Positions 8,828 to 17,869 of a stretch of 43,876 bases of DNA are shown one piece after another. Source of the DNA: Myxococcota bacterium (GTDB lineage: Bacteria > Myxococcota_A > UBA796 > JAFGLY01); assembly GCA_024276675.1 (NCBI GenBank), contig JAJRWT010000079.1, forward strand, positions 1 to 43,876, read 5' to 3'. The notes beneath the pieces were generated by a model that saw only the letters and a list, made by a program, of their open reading frames with translations, made no database searches and had not been told where the DNA came from. Made by a program: the position numbers and the translations under genes. Every line of letters starts with the position of its first letter. The first letter of the stretch is position 1.

Positions 8828-9962
8828 CCTGGGCCGAGACCATCAAGCGCTGGCCGAAGGCCTCCCAGAAGCGTTCGTTGAAGGCACGTGTGGCGGGGGT
8901 CTGCGCCAGGGGATCCAGGCCCCCGGTGACCTTGTTGCGGCCGAAGTACTCGGGGTGGAACTGGACGCCAAGGACGTTGGTGAAGCGTCGGTGGCGCAGG
9001 GCCTCCACCACCCGCCCGTCGGCGGAGGTGGCGATCACCTCCAGGTCCAGGCCCGGACTCTCCACTGCCTGGTGATGGATGCTGAGGACCTGTACCTGGG
9101 ATTGCTGTTCCGCGGCCCAGCCCCAGAGATGCTCGGCGCCACTCACCGCGAGGGGGTGGTAGACGCCGTAGGGCTGCCCTTCGTCGGGGTGCAGGAAGCG
9201 CTCCGGGTTGCGGTGCAGTTGCGCTGGGAGCAAGCCGTGCAGGCCTTCGTAGGTGTCGATGCCGTAGATCTCCGAGGGGATGTCCTGCACCAGGGTGCCC
9301 CCCGTGGCCACGTTCATGCTCTGCATACCCAGGCAGATACCCATGACCAGGAAGTCGGGGCGGCTCTCCATCAAGGCCTGTAGTCCGGGAGCCCGGGGGC
9401 TGCCCAGCAGTTGGGCCAGGAAGGAGAGTTCCCACAGGTGGCGGCGAGGGGTCTCGATGACGGTCGTAAGGAGTGTCGGCTCGCCGTAGAGTTCCGGCGG
9501 CAGGTCGGCGCCCCCCGAGAAGATCACACCGTCTGCCACTGTGAACAGCTCCTGGAAGACCTGGCTGCAGTCGTTGGCGGTGTAGATCTCATCGGGCTCC
9601 AGGGAGCAGTCCAGCTCATGGAGGCCAATCCCGGAACTGCCCAGATCGCCCAGGAGATCGCGAGAGGCGGCGTAGGACTCGCTCTCGGCCTGGTGGTAGA
9701 TGCCAAGTACGAAGAGGTCATCCACTCCCAGGGCCCCGGAGTTCTGGATGGAGTGGTAGACGTTCAGCACGGAGGGTACGGGGTGGGTGACCAGCAGGAC
9801 GGACTTGCCGGACAGATCGTCCAGCCTGGTGTCACGCTGCTGCTCCAGCGGAACCTGGGTCGAGGGGCTCTCGGGGGTCGGCGAGGACTGGGCGCCTTCA
9901 TGGCTTGCGCAGGCCAGCGTATGGCAGAGCAGGGCGAGGACTGGTATGGCATGGAGCTTCAT
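8805..9962 (-). CDS. Class I glutamine-amidotransferase-like (peptidase C26/PuuD-like) lipoprotein
   Basis: A 385-residue protein with the fold of class I glutamine amidotransferases, closest in layout to gamma-glutamyl-GABA hydrolases. GVIFSGGADLPPELYG precedes the nucleophile elbow GICLGMQ (Cys near residue 209), and GVQFHPEYFG (near residues 332-341) supplies the catalytic His and Glu. The N-terminus MKLHAIPVLALLCHTLAC is a lipoprotein signal with LAC at 16-18, so the enzyme is probably anchored outside the cytoplasm, which is unusual for the family. GGAGGGG lies about 9 bases before ATG. It follows the RND pump gene by 103 bases and overlaps the RNB gene start by 23 bases, suggesting one transcript. 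The substrate is unknown; hydrolysis of a gamma-glutamyl bond is the best guess. Confidence 0.82.
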   Translation of the reverse strand: MKLHAIPVLALLCHTLACASHEGAQSSPTPESPSTQVPLEQQRDTRLDDLSGKSVLLVTHPVPSVLNVYHSIQNSGALGVDDLFVLGIYHQAESESYAASRDLLGDLGSSGIGLHELDCSLEPDEIYTANDCSQVFQELFTVADGVIFSGGADLPPELYGEPTLLTTVIETPRRHLWELSFLAQLLGSPRAPGLQALMESRPDFLVMGICLGMQSMNVATGGTLVQDIPSEIYGIDTYEGLHGLLPAQLHRNPERFLHPDEGQPYGVYHPLAVSGAEHLWGWAAEQQSQVQVLSIHHQAVESPGLDLEVIATSADGRVVEALRHRRFTNVLGVQFHPEYFGRNKVTGGLDPLAQTPATRAFNERFWEAFGQRLMVSAQDGPAAAP

Positions 9963-10065
9963 CTGGTTCTTCCCCTCCTGGATCCACTAATCGTCTCCAC
10001 TGCCTGCGGCGAGGAGAATCCGGTGCTGGGGGGTTCCGTCCAGAAAAGGCGGACCAGGAGGCCTC

Positions 10066-13000
10066 TCAGGCGCCGCCCGGAGCCTCTTCCTTGTGCAGCA
10101 AGCTCATCCAGAAGCGCGTCATGCGGGCGGAGGCCGCGTCCACCAGGGTGTAGATCACTGGGACGACGATCAAGGTGAACACGGTGGCCGCCGCCAGGCC
10201 GCCTATGATGGTCAGGGCAAGAGGCGCCATGGTTTCACCGCCCTCCTTGGTGCTGATGGCCATGGGCACCATGGCACCCGCGGTGGTCAAGGAGGTTATG
10301 AGCACCGGGCGCAGGCGGGTGGCGGAACCCTGGATGGCCGCGGGGATGATATCCATGCCGTCTCGCCGCAACTGGTTGACGTAGTCCACCAACACGATGC
10401 CGTTGTTGACCACGATGCCCGCCAGCATGATTACGCCGAGGAAGGTGGGTACGCTCAAGGTGGTGCCTGTCAGCAGGAAGACCCAGACCACCCCCACGAA
10501 GGCCAGCGGCATGGTGAACATGATGCTGAACGGGTGGCTGAAGCTTTCAAACTGGGCCGCCATGACCATGTAGACCATCAGGATGGCCAGCACAAGCGCC
10601 GCCAACAACTGCGCGAAGGCGCTCATCATGTCTTCGTACTGCCCTCCGAAGTCGATGGTGTAGCCTTGGGGAAGCTGCTTCTCGATGGGGGCCAACGCTT
10701 CGTTCACCGCGTTCATGGCGCTGCGCAGATCCGTGCCCTCCACGTCGGCAAAGATGGAGACCGTGCGTGATTGGTCTTCGCGGACGATCTGCACCGGCCC
10801 CGTGCCGTCCTGGATGCTGGCGAGCTGGGCCAGGGGGATGGTGGGGCCCGTGGGGAGGGAGATGAGGATCTGGCGCAGAGCCTCACGGCTGTTGCGGTAG
10901 GGCTCGGCGTAACGCAGCCGGACGTCCAGCTCATCACCGCCCGAGCGGTACCTCGTGGCGACGGTACCCAGCGTGGCGGTCTTGATGGTGTTGGCCACCT
11001 GGCCCACGGTGAGGCCATAGCTGTTGGCCTTGGCCCGATCGATGATGACGTGCGCCTCTGGCTTGGCCTCCCGAAGAGATGTGTCCACGCCCTGGAGGCC
11101 TTCGATCTTGCCGATGGCGCCCGCGATACGATCAGACCAGGTGGCCAACTCGCGGAAGTTGTCGCCGGAGAGCTTGATGTCGATGGAGTGGGTGCTGCCG
11201 CCCATGCCGGAGGCCATGTCTATGAACTTGAACTCCATGCCCTCGATTTGGGGCATCTTGTCGCGGATCATGGACTTGAGAACGTCATTTTCCTTGATCT
11301 GCCGCTCAGCCCGGTCCTTCAGGCGGGCGAAGATCACCGCTTCGTGGACACCCGCGGGATTGGTCTCGGACATGCCCGCGCTGGAGTCGTTTTCGTCCAC
11401 ACCCAGGGAAGCCCCCACCGTGACCACGTCCGGGAGCTGCCCGATTAGTTCCTCTACCCGCGTGCTGGCCGCCGAGGTTTCCTGGAGCGATGTGCCCACG
11501 GGGAAGCTGATCTTGCCCATGAGGATCGGGTCGTTGGACGATGGCATGAACTCCGCCCCCACGAACCACGCCATGAAGGCCGAGACCAGCACCAGCGCTC
11601 CCACCCCCCCCAGGGTGGTCCAGCGATGCCCCAGGCACCAGGTCAGCCTTCGCGTGTACCAGGCTTTGAAGCGCCTGAAGCGTACACCATCGTGCAACAC
11701 GTCTCCCTGGACGTTCGAAGAGAAGAACACGGAACTCAACATGGGCACGATGGTAATGGCGACGAAGAGCGAAGACAACAGCGCCGCTGCCACTGTGATG
11801 GCCAGGCCGGAAGCGAGCTGACCCGCCATGCCCCTGGAGAACAGGATGGGCAGGAAGACCACCATGGTTGTGAAGGTGGAGGCGGTGATGGCCGTGCTCA
11901 CCTGCCCTGCGCCGATCTTCGAGGCGGTCTTGCGGTCCTTGCCCTCTTCGATGTGCCTGAAGATGTTTTCGATGACAACCACGGCGTTGTCCACCAGCAT
12001 TCCGATACCCAGCACCAGGCCGCCCATGGTCATCATGTTGAGGGTTTCGCCGATGGCGTAGATGGCGATGAAGGTGGCCAGCAACGACAGGGGAATGACT
12101 ACGGCGATGGTGAGGGTGGGGCGTATGTTCCGAAGGAAGAGGAACATTATCAGGACCGCCAGCATCGCACCCAGGAGTCCGTTGTTGATGACGGCGCCCG
12201 CCATTTTTTCGATGATGCGCCCGATATCGAACAAGCTGTGGAACTCCACGCCGGAGGGGAGGCGTGGCGCCAGGTCGGCCAGCTTGGCCTGGTAGGCCTT
12301 CATCACGCTGTAGGGGTTGGCACCGTCTTCCTTGGCGATCATCATCATGACTGCTTCTTCGCCGTTGGCCCGCACGAAGTTGCGTTTGTCCTTGAGCGTT
12401 CGCTTCACCTGGGCGAGGCTGCCCAACAGGATTGGAGTGCCGGTCTGGGAAGATGCGCCCACGGCCACCTGGCGGATGTCGTCCAGGCTCTCGAACTGGC
12501 CGATCGTTCGCAGGAGGATCTCCTTCCGATCCCGGATCTGGCGCCCCGCGGGAAGGTTGAGGTTCTGGTAGGCCAGCGCCATGGCCACCTGGTCCAGGCC
12601 GACCCCGGAGTCCTGCAAGGAGGAACGGTCGAGGTTGACCTGGATCTCTTCCTCGCCGCCGCCGAAAAACGCCGCCTGGGCCACACCCTGGATACGCTCG
12701 ATACGCGGTTGGACGACGTCTTTCATCAGCTCGCGTAGGCGGATGGTGTCGTCCATGCCCGTGACGGTGTAGAAGGCCTGGGGCATGGCGCTCAGGTTGA
12801 ACTTGATGACCATGGGGTCTTCCACGTCCGGAGGCATGTAGGGTGCGATGATGGCCACCGCTTCGCGGATGTCGGCCGCGGCCGCGTCCAGGTCGGTTCC
12901 CCACTCGAACTCCAGCATCAGGAAGCAGACGTCTTCCTGGGAGACGGATTTGATCTTCTCGACGCCGCTGATACTGGCCAGGGTGCCCTCGTAGCTCTTG

Positions 13001-13191
13001 GCCACGATGGTTTCGATCTCCTCCGAAGGAGCGCCCGGGTAGCGCACCATGACGGAGAGCGTGGGAAAATCGATGTCGGGCATCATGTCGATACCCAGCC
13101 TGGCAAGAGCGATGGCGCCAACCACCATGACAATACCAACCAACATGCTGATGGCCACGGGGCGGTCGACGGAGAAGTCGGTCACCCTCAC
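10066..13191 (-). CDS. RND efflux pump, AcrB/HAE1-like inner-membrane transporter
   Basis: A 1041-residue resistance-nodulation-division permease. It opens with the typical first membrane helix (VDRPVAISMLVGIVMVV), a large periplasmic domain and the TM4 signature GMLVDNAVVVIEN at about residues 397-409, which carries the proton-relay acidic region. The second half repeats the layout (FLGVIMLAGIVVNNGIVLVDY). The length equals that of standard tripartite pumps. It should work with the adjacent membrane fusion protein and outer-membrane channel to export small molecules using the proton gradient; the substrate cannot be read. The GTG start at 13191 overlaps the fusion-protein stop in GTGA, implying translational coupling. 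It is the last gene of the four-gene unit, with the amidotransferase lipoprotein 103 bases further on. Confidence 0.95.
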   Translation of the reverse strand: MRVTDFSVDRPVAISMLVGIVMVVGAIALARLGIDMMPDIDFPTLSVMVRYPGAPSEEIETIVAKSYEGTLASISGVEKIKSVSQEDVCFLMLEFEWGTDLDAAAADIREAVAIIAPYMPPDVEDPMVIKFNLSAMPQAFYTVTGMDDTIRLRELMKDVVQPRIERIQGVAQAAFFGGGEEEIQVNLDRSSLQDSGVGLDQVAMALAYQNLNLPAGRQIRDRKEILLRTIGQFESLDDIRQVAVGASSQTGTPILLGSLAQVKRTLKDKRNFVRANGEEAVMMMIAKEDGANPYSVMKAYQAKLADLAPRLPSGVEFHSLFDIGRIIEKMAGAVINNGLLGAMLAVLIMFLFLRNIRPTLTIAVVIPLSLLATFIAIYAIGETLNMMTMGGLVLGIGMLVDNAVVVIENIFRHIEEGKDRKTASKIGAGQVSTAITASTFTTMVVFLPILFSRGMAGQLASGLAITVAAALLSSLFVAITIVPMLSSVFFSSNVQGDVLHDGVRFRRFKAWYTRRLTWCLGHRWTTLGGVGALVLVSAFMAWFVGAEFMPSSNDPILMGKISFPVGTSLQETSAASTRVEELIGQLPDVVTVGASLGVDENDSSAGMSETNPAGVHEAVIFARLKDRAERQIKENDVLKSMIRDKMPQIEGMEFKFIDMASGMGGSTHSIDIKLSGDNFRELATWSDRIAGAIGKIEGLQGVDTSLREAKPEAHVIIDRAKANSYGLTVGQVANTIKTATLGTVATRYRSGGDELDVRLRYAEPYRNSREALRQILISLPTGPTIPLAQLASIQDGTGPVQIVREDQSRTVSIFADVEGTDLRSAMNAVNEALAPIEKQLPQGYTIDFGGQYEDMMSAFAQLLAALVLAILMVYMVMAAQFESFSHPFSIMFTMPLAFVGVVWVFLLTGTTLSVPTFLGVIMLAGIVVNNGIVLVDYVNQLRRDGMDIIPAAIQGSATRLRPVLITSLTTAGAMVPMAISTKEGGETMAPLALTIIGGLAAATVFTLIVVPVIYTLVDAASARMTRFWMSLLHKEEAPGGA

Positions 13192-14309
13192 GACGACACC
13201 TCCACCAATGCACCATCGGGCAGCCCGAAGTTGCCCCTGGTGATCACCATCTGCCCTTCCGTCAGACCCTCGGTGATCTCGATGCCCTTGCCGCCCCTCA
13301 TACCCGTGGTGACTTCCACCTTGTACGCCCGCTCGCCATCCAGCACCATCACGTAGCGCTCACCCCGCTCACCACGGATGGCGCTTTCAGGCAGGTAGAG
13401 CGTGGCGGCCCGAGATTCCAGCACCAGATCGACCCTTGCGTGGGTGCCCACCAGCACCGCGTGATCCGGGTTGTCCGCCACGACGCGTACAGGGAAGGTG
13501 CGGGACATGGAGTCAGCGGCGATGCCCACGTAGTCCACGCTTCCCAGCAGCCCCCCCCGGGGTTCACGGTCGGCGAGCGCGTCCACGAAGATGCGGGCCG
13601 ACATGCCCTGCCGGATGCTGGTGATGTCGGAGTCCGCCACTTGCAGGTCGATCTTGATGGCGCTGTCGTCCACCAGTCCCACCAAGCCTCCGAACCCGGC
13701 CATGGGAGAGATGGTCATGGGGTTGAAGTACTCGTTTTCTTCGGCAGCGATGTAGGTGACCACACCGTCAAAGGGAGCCACGAGCCTGCTGCCCCGGATC
13801 TGTTCGCGCACGAGTCCCAGGGCAGCCTGACCCTGGGCCAGTTGCTGCTGTGCCATCTCCACGCCCGCCTGGGCCTGCTCGAAGGCCTGGTCGGGCATGG
13901 AGCCCTTTTCGTGCAGGGAGCTGGCGCGCTGGAACTCGCGTTGGGCCGTGGCCAGGCTCAGCTCGGCAAGCCTGACCGCAGCGGCGGCCTGCTGTGCCTG
14001 TAGCTGGGCCATGTCGGTATCGAGTTGAACCAGCAGCTCGCCCCGGCCAACCTGCTGGCCCACCTTGACGGGGATGCTCTTCACCTTGCCGGCCATGTTC
14101 GTGACAAGGTCTACCTGGCGGATGGCCTTGACGGTACCCGTGAGATCCAGGCTGCGGATCAGCTCGCCCCGCTGGACGGGTTGAACCTCTACATATGCCT
14201 TGATTTCATCCATCTCGATATTCGTGCCCCCTGACTGGAAACAGCCGGTGGGGCAGTACAGGATGGTGAAGAGCATCATGGCCAGGGGGATCGTGGAAGT
14301 GCTGCTCAT
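13188..14309 (-). CDS. RND periplasmic membrane fusion protein (HlyD/AcrA-like)
   Basis: A 373-residue adaptor subunit. A hydrophobic leader ends in a Cys pair (Cys19 and Cys23 in YCPTGC) and is probably a lipoprotein signal, though the lipobox is not canonical. The first lipoyl half (GKVKSIPVKVGQQVGRGELL) is followed by an Ala/Gln-rich coiled-coil hairpin (residues about 95-165). The second lipoyl half (SRLVAPFDGVV), a beta-barrel domain and a membrane-proximal domain (GLTEGQMVITRGNFGLPDGA) come next. It bridges the inner-membrane pump and the TolC-like channel. Start ATG and the TolC-like stop overlap as ATGA, and its own stop overlaps the pump start, so the stoichiometry is likely set by coupled translation. 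Confidence 0.93.
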   Translation of the reverse strand: MSSTSTIPLAMMLFTILYCPTGCFQSGGTNIEMDEIKAYVEVQPVQRGELIRSLDLTGTVKAIRQVDLVTNMAGKVKSIPVKVGQQVGRGELLVQLDTDMAQLQAQQAAAAVRLAELSLATAQREFQRASSLHEKGSMPDQAFEQAQAGVEMAQQQLAQGQAALGLVREQIRGSRLVAPFDGVVTYIAAEENEYFNPMTISPMAGFGGLVGLVDDSAIKIDLQVADSDITSIRQGMSARIFVDALADREPRGGLLGSVDYVGIAADSMSRTFPVRVVADNPDHAVLVGTHARVDLVLESRAATLYLPESAIRGERGERYVMVLDGERAYKVEVTTGMRGGKGIEITEGLTEGQMVITRGNFGLPDGALVEVSS

Positions 14310-15757
14310 GGGCTCACCTCGGGTTCGTCGCCCACCGCCTTGCGTAGGGCGGCGTAGGCCAGGTGGGTTCCGGTTTCCGCCTGGAGCAACGCCAGGCGCG
14401 CTCCGGCGAGCGCGGTCTGGGCGGCCAGCAACGCGGTGTTGTCCACCATGCCCTGTTGGAAGCGATCCTGCTCCAGGCGCAGGGCCTCTTCAGCCTGGCG
14501 GACGCCCGTTCGAGCGACCTCGATTTCGGCCATGGCCTCGTCCAGGCTGGACAACGCCGTCTGCACCTCTACTTCCAGCATTCGGTAGAGCTGGTTGCGC
14601 TGCGCGTACAGCGACTCCCAGGATGCCTTGGCGGCCCTGTGGTCCATGAGGCCCTTTCCCCGATCCCACAGGGACCAGGATGCGAGCACCGTCAGGTCGG
14701 TACTGCTGTACCATTCTTGCTCCAGGGCGTAGTTGGGGTTGCGCCAGGTGAGGTTGCCCTGGAGCAGCAGGGCGGGTAGCCAGGAGGCCCAACTGGCCCT
14801 GGCCAGGTGGTCCATTCCGTCCAGCGTGGCGTCCAGTTGCGCCAGGTCGGGCCTTCGCCGCCTGGCCAGGTCCAGGAGCCGGTCCCGCTGGGCCGGCAGG
14901 TCCACGTCGAATGTTTCGGGGACCAGCAGTTCAAGGGCTTCATCGTCGGGTAGGCCCAGCGTGACCTTAAAGGTTTGTTCTGCCAGCCGGGCGCCGTGGG
15001 CGGCCTTCATGCTGTCCAGCTCTGCCTGGCTTGCCTGGGCCTGGGCTGCCAGCAGGTCGGCCCGCGAGGCCAGCCCCGCTTCCACCATGTTCTGCAGCGT
15101 GGTCACGTGGGCATCTGCCAATTCCCGGGCCTGTAAAGTGACCTCGGCCGCCCTGCGGGCCATGAGAACTCCGTAGAAGAGCTGCTCGGCCGTGTAGGCC
15201 GCCTGGTGCCTGGCGAGTCGGACGCCCTCACCGGCGGCCCTGTGGAGGTCCCTGGTGGCGCGACGGGCCTGCTGCATGGCGCCACCGGCGTACAAGACCT
15301 GCTCCAGGCTGAAGCCGGCGAAGTAGTTGTTGGCCAACCCCATTTCGATGGTCATGACATCGCTGCCACTGGTGTCGGCGGTCATCCAGGTCATGATCAT
15401 TTCACAGATGTCGGATGCCATCTCGACGGTCCAGCCCGATGGCAGGTCCTCCTTGCTGATGCCGTCGCAGGAGGATGTGCTGGTGTCTCCGCTCCCGTAC
15501 AGCTCGCTCAAGTCGAACTCCACATAGGGCACTTCGCCCAGCCGGGTGTAGCCTGCGGAGGCACTTAGGCTGGGGAACATGCTCAGCAGGGACGCCGTGG
15601 CTTCGGCCTGGGCCTTGCGCTCGTTAGCCCTGGCCGCCTGGATGCCCAGGTCGTTTTCCAGGGCGATGCTCACCGCCTGCTCAACGGTCAGCGTGCGGGC
15701 CTGAGCCGCTGTGCCCAGGAAGAGCAAGGGCAGGAGCAGAGCCCTTGCCGGGGTCAT
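14306..15757 (-). CDS. TolC-family outer-membrane efflux channel
   Basis: A 483-residue outer membrane efflux protein. A signal peptide (MTPARALLLPLLFLGTAAQA) is followed by two related halves of long helices: EQAVSIALENDLGIQAARANE at the start, and coiled segments with RADLLAAQAQASQAELD and GVRQAEEALRLEQDRFQQG in the middle and end. A Ser/Asp-rich insert near residues 70-105 (SGDTSTSSC) is unusual. The start at 15757 has AGGAGA 6 bases upstream and overlaps the regulator stop as ATGA. It forms the outer-membrane exit duct for the RND pump encoded downstream. Confidence 0.92.
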   Translation of the reverse strand: MTPARALLLPLLFLGTAAQARTLTVEQAVSIALENDLGIQAARANERKAQAEATASLLSMFPSLSASAGYTRLGEVPYVEFDLSELYGSGDTSTSSCDGISKEDLPSGWTVEMASDICEMIMTWMTADTSGSDVMTIEMGLANNYFAGFSLEQVLYAGGAMQQARRATRDLHRAAGEGVRLARHQAAYTAEQLFYGVLMARRAAEVTLQARELADAHVTTLQNMVEAGLASRADLLAAQAQASQAELDSMKAAHGARLAEQTFKVTLGLPDDEALELLVPETFDVDLPAQRDRLLDLARRRRPDLAQLDATLDGMDHLARASWASWLPALLLQGNLTWRNPNYALEQEWYSSTDLTVLASWSLWDRGKGLMDHRAAKASWESLYAQRNQLYRMLEVEVQTALSSLDEAMAEIEVARTGVRQAEEALRLEQDRFQQGMVDNTALLAAQTALAGARLALLQAETGTHLAYAALRKAVGDEPEVSP

Positions 15758-16281
15758 GGCTTTTCTCCTGCCTTGTAGTGCTGCTTCCATCGCTCCAGGA
15801 TCCGGGGCATCTCGGTCTCCATGAAGGCGTGCATGGCCCGTAGTTCCTCCAATCGACGGTTCTTCTCCGGTTCCCGCCAGGAGAGGGTTGCGAGGCCCTC
15901 TTCGGCCAGCTCTCGCATGGCACGCAGGTTCAGGATCGTCTTGAGAAACAGCCGCTCTCCGCCGTCGTTGTGGAAGCGGTAGAAATTGCTGCGCTGGCCG
16001 GAGATGGGAACCCGTTCGAACATCCCGATGTCCACCATTCTGTTGACGATGGCATTGACGGCGCTGCGGCTGGATTGAAGCGCCAGCGCGATCTCGGCAA
16101 TGGACTGCCATGGTGGTTCACACACGAGAAGCCAGGCCATGACGCGGCCCGCCATGCGGGGTTGCCCCATGGACTCACTGTGGAAGCCCATCTTCTCCAC
16201 GAACGGCAAGGCTTCTTCGCGCCAGCGTTGGTCTGCGTTCTCCATGCGTTCGAGCCCAGTGCCGGGTTCCTGGCTGGTCAT
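15754..16281 (-). CDS. GbsR/MarR-type winged-helix transcriptional regulator
   Basis: A 175-residue regulator. The winged helix covers about residues 45-115: WQSIAEIALALQSSRSAVNAIVNRMVDIGMFERV is the helix-turn-helix, and the wing carries PISGQRSNFYRF. A long C-terminal helical region (about 120-170) is probably used for dimerisation. This is the layout of GbsR-like members of the MarR superfamily. ATG at 16281 is preferred over the in-frame GTG at 16293 because GGAGG lies 5 bases before it. It is the first gene of the efflux operon and overlaps the TolC-like gene by 4 bases. A palindrome at 16325-16340 is a candidate operator, consistent with autoregulation and local control of the pump. Confidence 0.85.
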   Translation of the reverse strand: MTSQEPGTGLERMENADQRWREEALPFVEKMGFHSESMGQPRMAGRVMAWLLVCEPPWQSIAEIALALQSSRSAVNAIVNRMVDIGMFERVPISGQRSNFYRFHNDGGERLFLKTILNLRAMRELAEEGLATLSWREPEKNRRLEELRAMHAFMETEMPRILERWKQHYKAGEKP

Positions 16282-16324
16282 TGATTCCTCCACATAAACC
16301 TGGCATGACTATCATGACTGTGCG

Positions 16325-16340
16325 TTCAGTCAATACTGAA
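16325..16340 (-). promoter_or_regulatory. Candidate operator/promoter of the efflux operon
   Basis: TTCAGTCAATACTGAA is a perfect inverted repeat (6-bp arms, 4-base centre) 44 bases upstream of the regulator start. On the minus strand it contains TTGACT (16333-16328), which resembles a -35 box, although I find no good -10 box 16-18 bases further on. Two CATGACT direct repeats (16304-16310 and 16313-16319) follow. A dimeric winged-helix regulator bound here would block the operon promoter; that link is inference. Confidence 0.5.
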
Positions 16341-16491
16341 AAAAGAGTCTGGCCCGCAACTGCACATGTTTTCCCGAAACGACTCTGCCGCTCCATGGCG
16401 GATTCGAATATGCTCCCTGCTGGGAAGGGCCGCTGCTCGTCCACCAGCGACCTCACCCCGAATCCCCCACCCAGGATAGCTGGAACTCGCC

Positions 16492-17193
16492 ATGGCCATG
16501 TGGTTTGCCCATGTCTACTACGCTGATGCAGTGCTGGGCATGCTCTCGAACCCGCCCGACAGGAACTCCTTCGTGTGGGGATCGCTGTGCCCCGATGTAG
16601 ACAAGGTGAGCGAAGTTCCCAGGCAGCAAAGCCACTACGGCAACACCAGCCTGCCCTTCCCGCCGGAAGATTTCCTGGACGTGGTTGGCATCACGCCGCA
16701 GCAGGCCAGGATGCGCCTGGGTTTCGTGAGCGGCTACCTGTCGCACCTGGCGGTTGACGACGCCTGGTACAGATCTCTTTTCAGTCTCCGCGAAGCCGAG
16801 CCCAAGCACTTACAGGGCTGGACCATCGAAACCACCAGGGCCTTGACCTTGTACCTGGACATGGGCTTTCGTTCCCGCATGGACCTGGGCGATCTGGACA
16901 TCCGTTGTGCCCAGGGGCAGGAGCTGTTCCCCTTCCTGGCCGGCGATCCTGCCAGCACGATGCGACAGGTGGCCAGCCTGTACCTACGCTGGAACGGCTC
17001 CCTCTCCCATGAACAGCGCGACCCCCTGGGTCGCTCCTGGACAAGGCGTTTCCGCAGGATATTGTCCAGCCAGTACGACATGATGATGAAGGTGCTGGAG
17101 CGGTTGGACCGGCCGAGGCTGGAGCGAGATGTACTCGAAGAAGCTGTCGATTCCACCAGGCGTTTCATGTCCGTCGTTCAGGGCAGACAGTGA
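16492..17193 (+). CDS. Zinc-dependent phospholipase C-like protein
   Basis: A 233-residue protein resembling the bacterial zinc-dependent phospholipase C family. Likely metal ligands lie in order: Trp4 and His7 (MWFAHVYYADAVL), the SLCPDVD segment at 31-37, QSHYG with His48, and GYLSHLAVDDAW with His85, Asp89 and Asp90. The conserved N-terminal Trp is only three residues from the start, and there is no signal peptide, so this copy is probably cytoplasmic, unlike secreted phospholipases. It is divergent from the efflux regulator with 210 bases between. A lipoprotein and an acyl-CoA dehydrogenase follow on the same strand, so a role in lipid turnover is possible but unproven. ATG at 16492 or 16498 could be the start. 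Confidence 0.75.
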   Translation: MAMWFAHVYYADAVLGMLSNPPDRNSFVWGSLCPDVDKVSEVPRQQSHYGNTSLPFPPEDFLDVVGITPQQARMRLGFVSGYLSHLAVDDAWYRSLFSLREAEPKHLQGWTIETTRALTLYLDMGFRSRMDLGDLDIRCAQGQELFPFLAGDPASTMRQVASLYLRWNGSLSHEQRDPLGRSWTRRFRRILSSQYDMMMKVLERLDRPRLERDVLEEAVDSTRRFMSVVQGRQ

Positions 17194-17269
17194 CAGGTAT
17201 GGACGAGCCCTATACGGTATGGAAAGCGCGATCCGAAACCTGCCACCATTTTCTTCGAGAGGTCCGACC

Positions 17270-17821
17270 ATGTATGCTCTGCTGTTTCTCCTGGCCGCCT
17301 GTGGGAGCCCCGACTGTCCCGATTGTCCTGTCTGCAAGGAATGTCCTCCGGCACCAGCCCACAGCCTCGAAGACTGGGAAGCCGACATCCTCCAACCCCT
17401 GCTGGACCAGCTCCGCGACGGCATTGCACTACACGGCGACGAAGCCTTCGGCATCTGCCGCGGTAAACGGGAATGCGACGAATTCATCGGTACATCGCCT
17501 TCGGGGCCGCTTCCCGGTGGCGACTTCTTCATACGAGCCGAGCTGGAGGTGCCCCCCATCGGCGAGGATTGGAAGGTTCAGTTCCAGGTACAGTGCGAGC
17601 TGACCAACCCGCAGGGCAACAGCAGCACCCAGAACCACGACAAGATCTACAGCGTCAAGTACGCCGGAAAGGGCCGGGGCTATCGCCTCCAGCCCTTGTG
17701 GAAGATCCAGTCCCCGCACCCCAACGGGGAGCGCAAATGCGACTTTTCTCTTACCCCCATCCGCCCCGACGCCCAGAAGGGCGAGCCCTGGACCGGCAGC
17801 TATTCCACGGCCATGCCCTGA
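17270..17821 (+). CDS. Small Cys-rich-leader lipoprotein, function unknown
   Basis: A 183-residue protein with a short lipoprotein signal (MYALLFLLAAC, Cys11 after LAA). It is followed at once by a Cys/Pro-rich segment, CPDCPVCKECPP, which could bind metal or form disulfides. The rest has an alternating strand-rich pattern (FFIRAELEVPP, WKVQFQVQCELTNPQGN) and a Lys/Arg-rich C-terminal third; no family was recognised. AGAGG lies 7 bases before ATG. It sits 76 bases after the phospholipase-like gene and 48 bases before the acyl-CoA dehydrogenase, so the three may be co-transcribed. Confidence 0.68.
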   Translation: MYALLFLLAACGSPDCPDCPVCKECPPAPAHSLEDWEADILQPLLDQLRDGIALHGDEAFGICRGKRECDEFIGTSPSGPLPGGDFFIRAELEVPPIGEDWKVQFQVQCELTNPQGNSSTQNHDKIYSVKYAGKGRGYRLQPLWKIQSPHPNGERKCDFSLTPIRPDAQKGEPWTGSYSTAMP

Positions 17822-17869
17822 TGGGCCACCCATGGGCCGCTCCTCCGAAAACACTGGAAACACACCGCC

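Noticed and set aside
10093..13216. Long open frames opposite or offset to the RND pump gene (up to 636 residues)
   Set aside because: They are antisense or shifted shadows caused by high GC third positions, with low-complexity Arg/His/Gly/Pro composition and no motifs.
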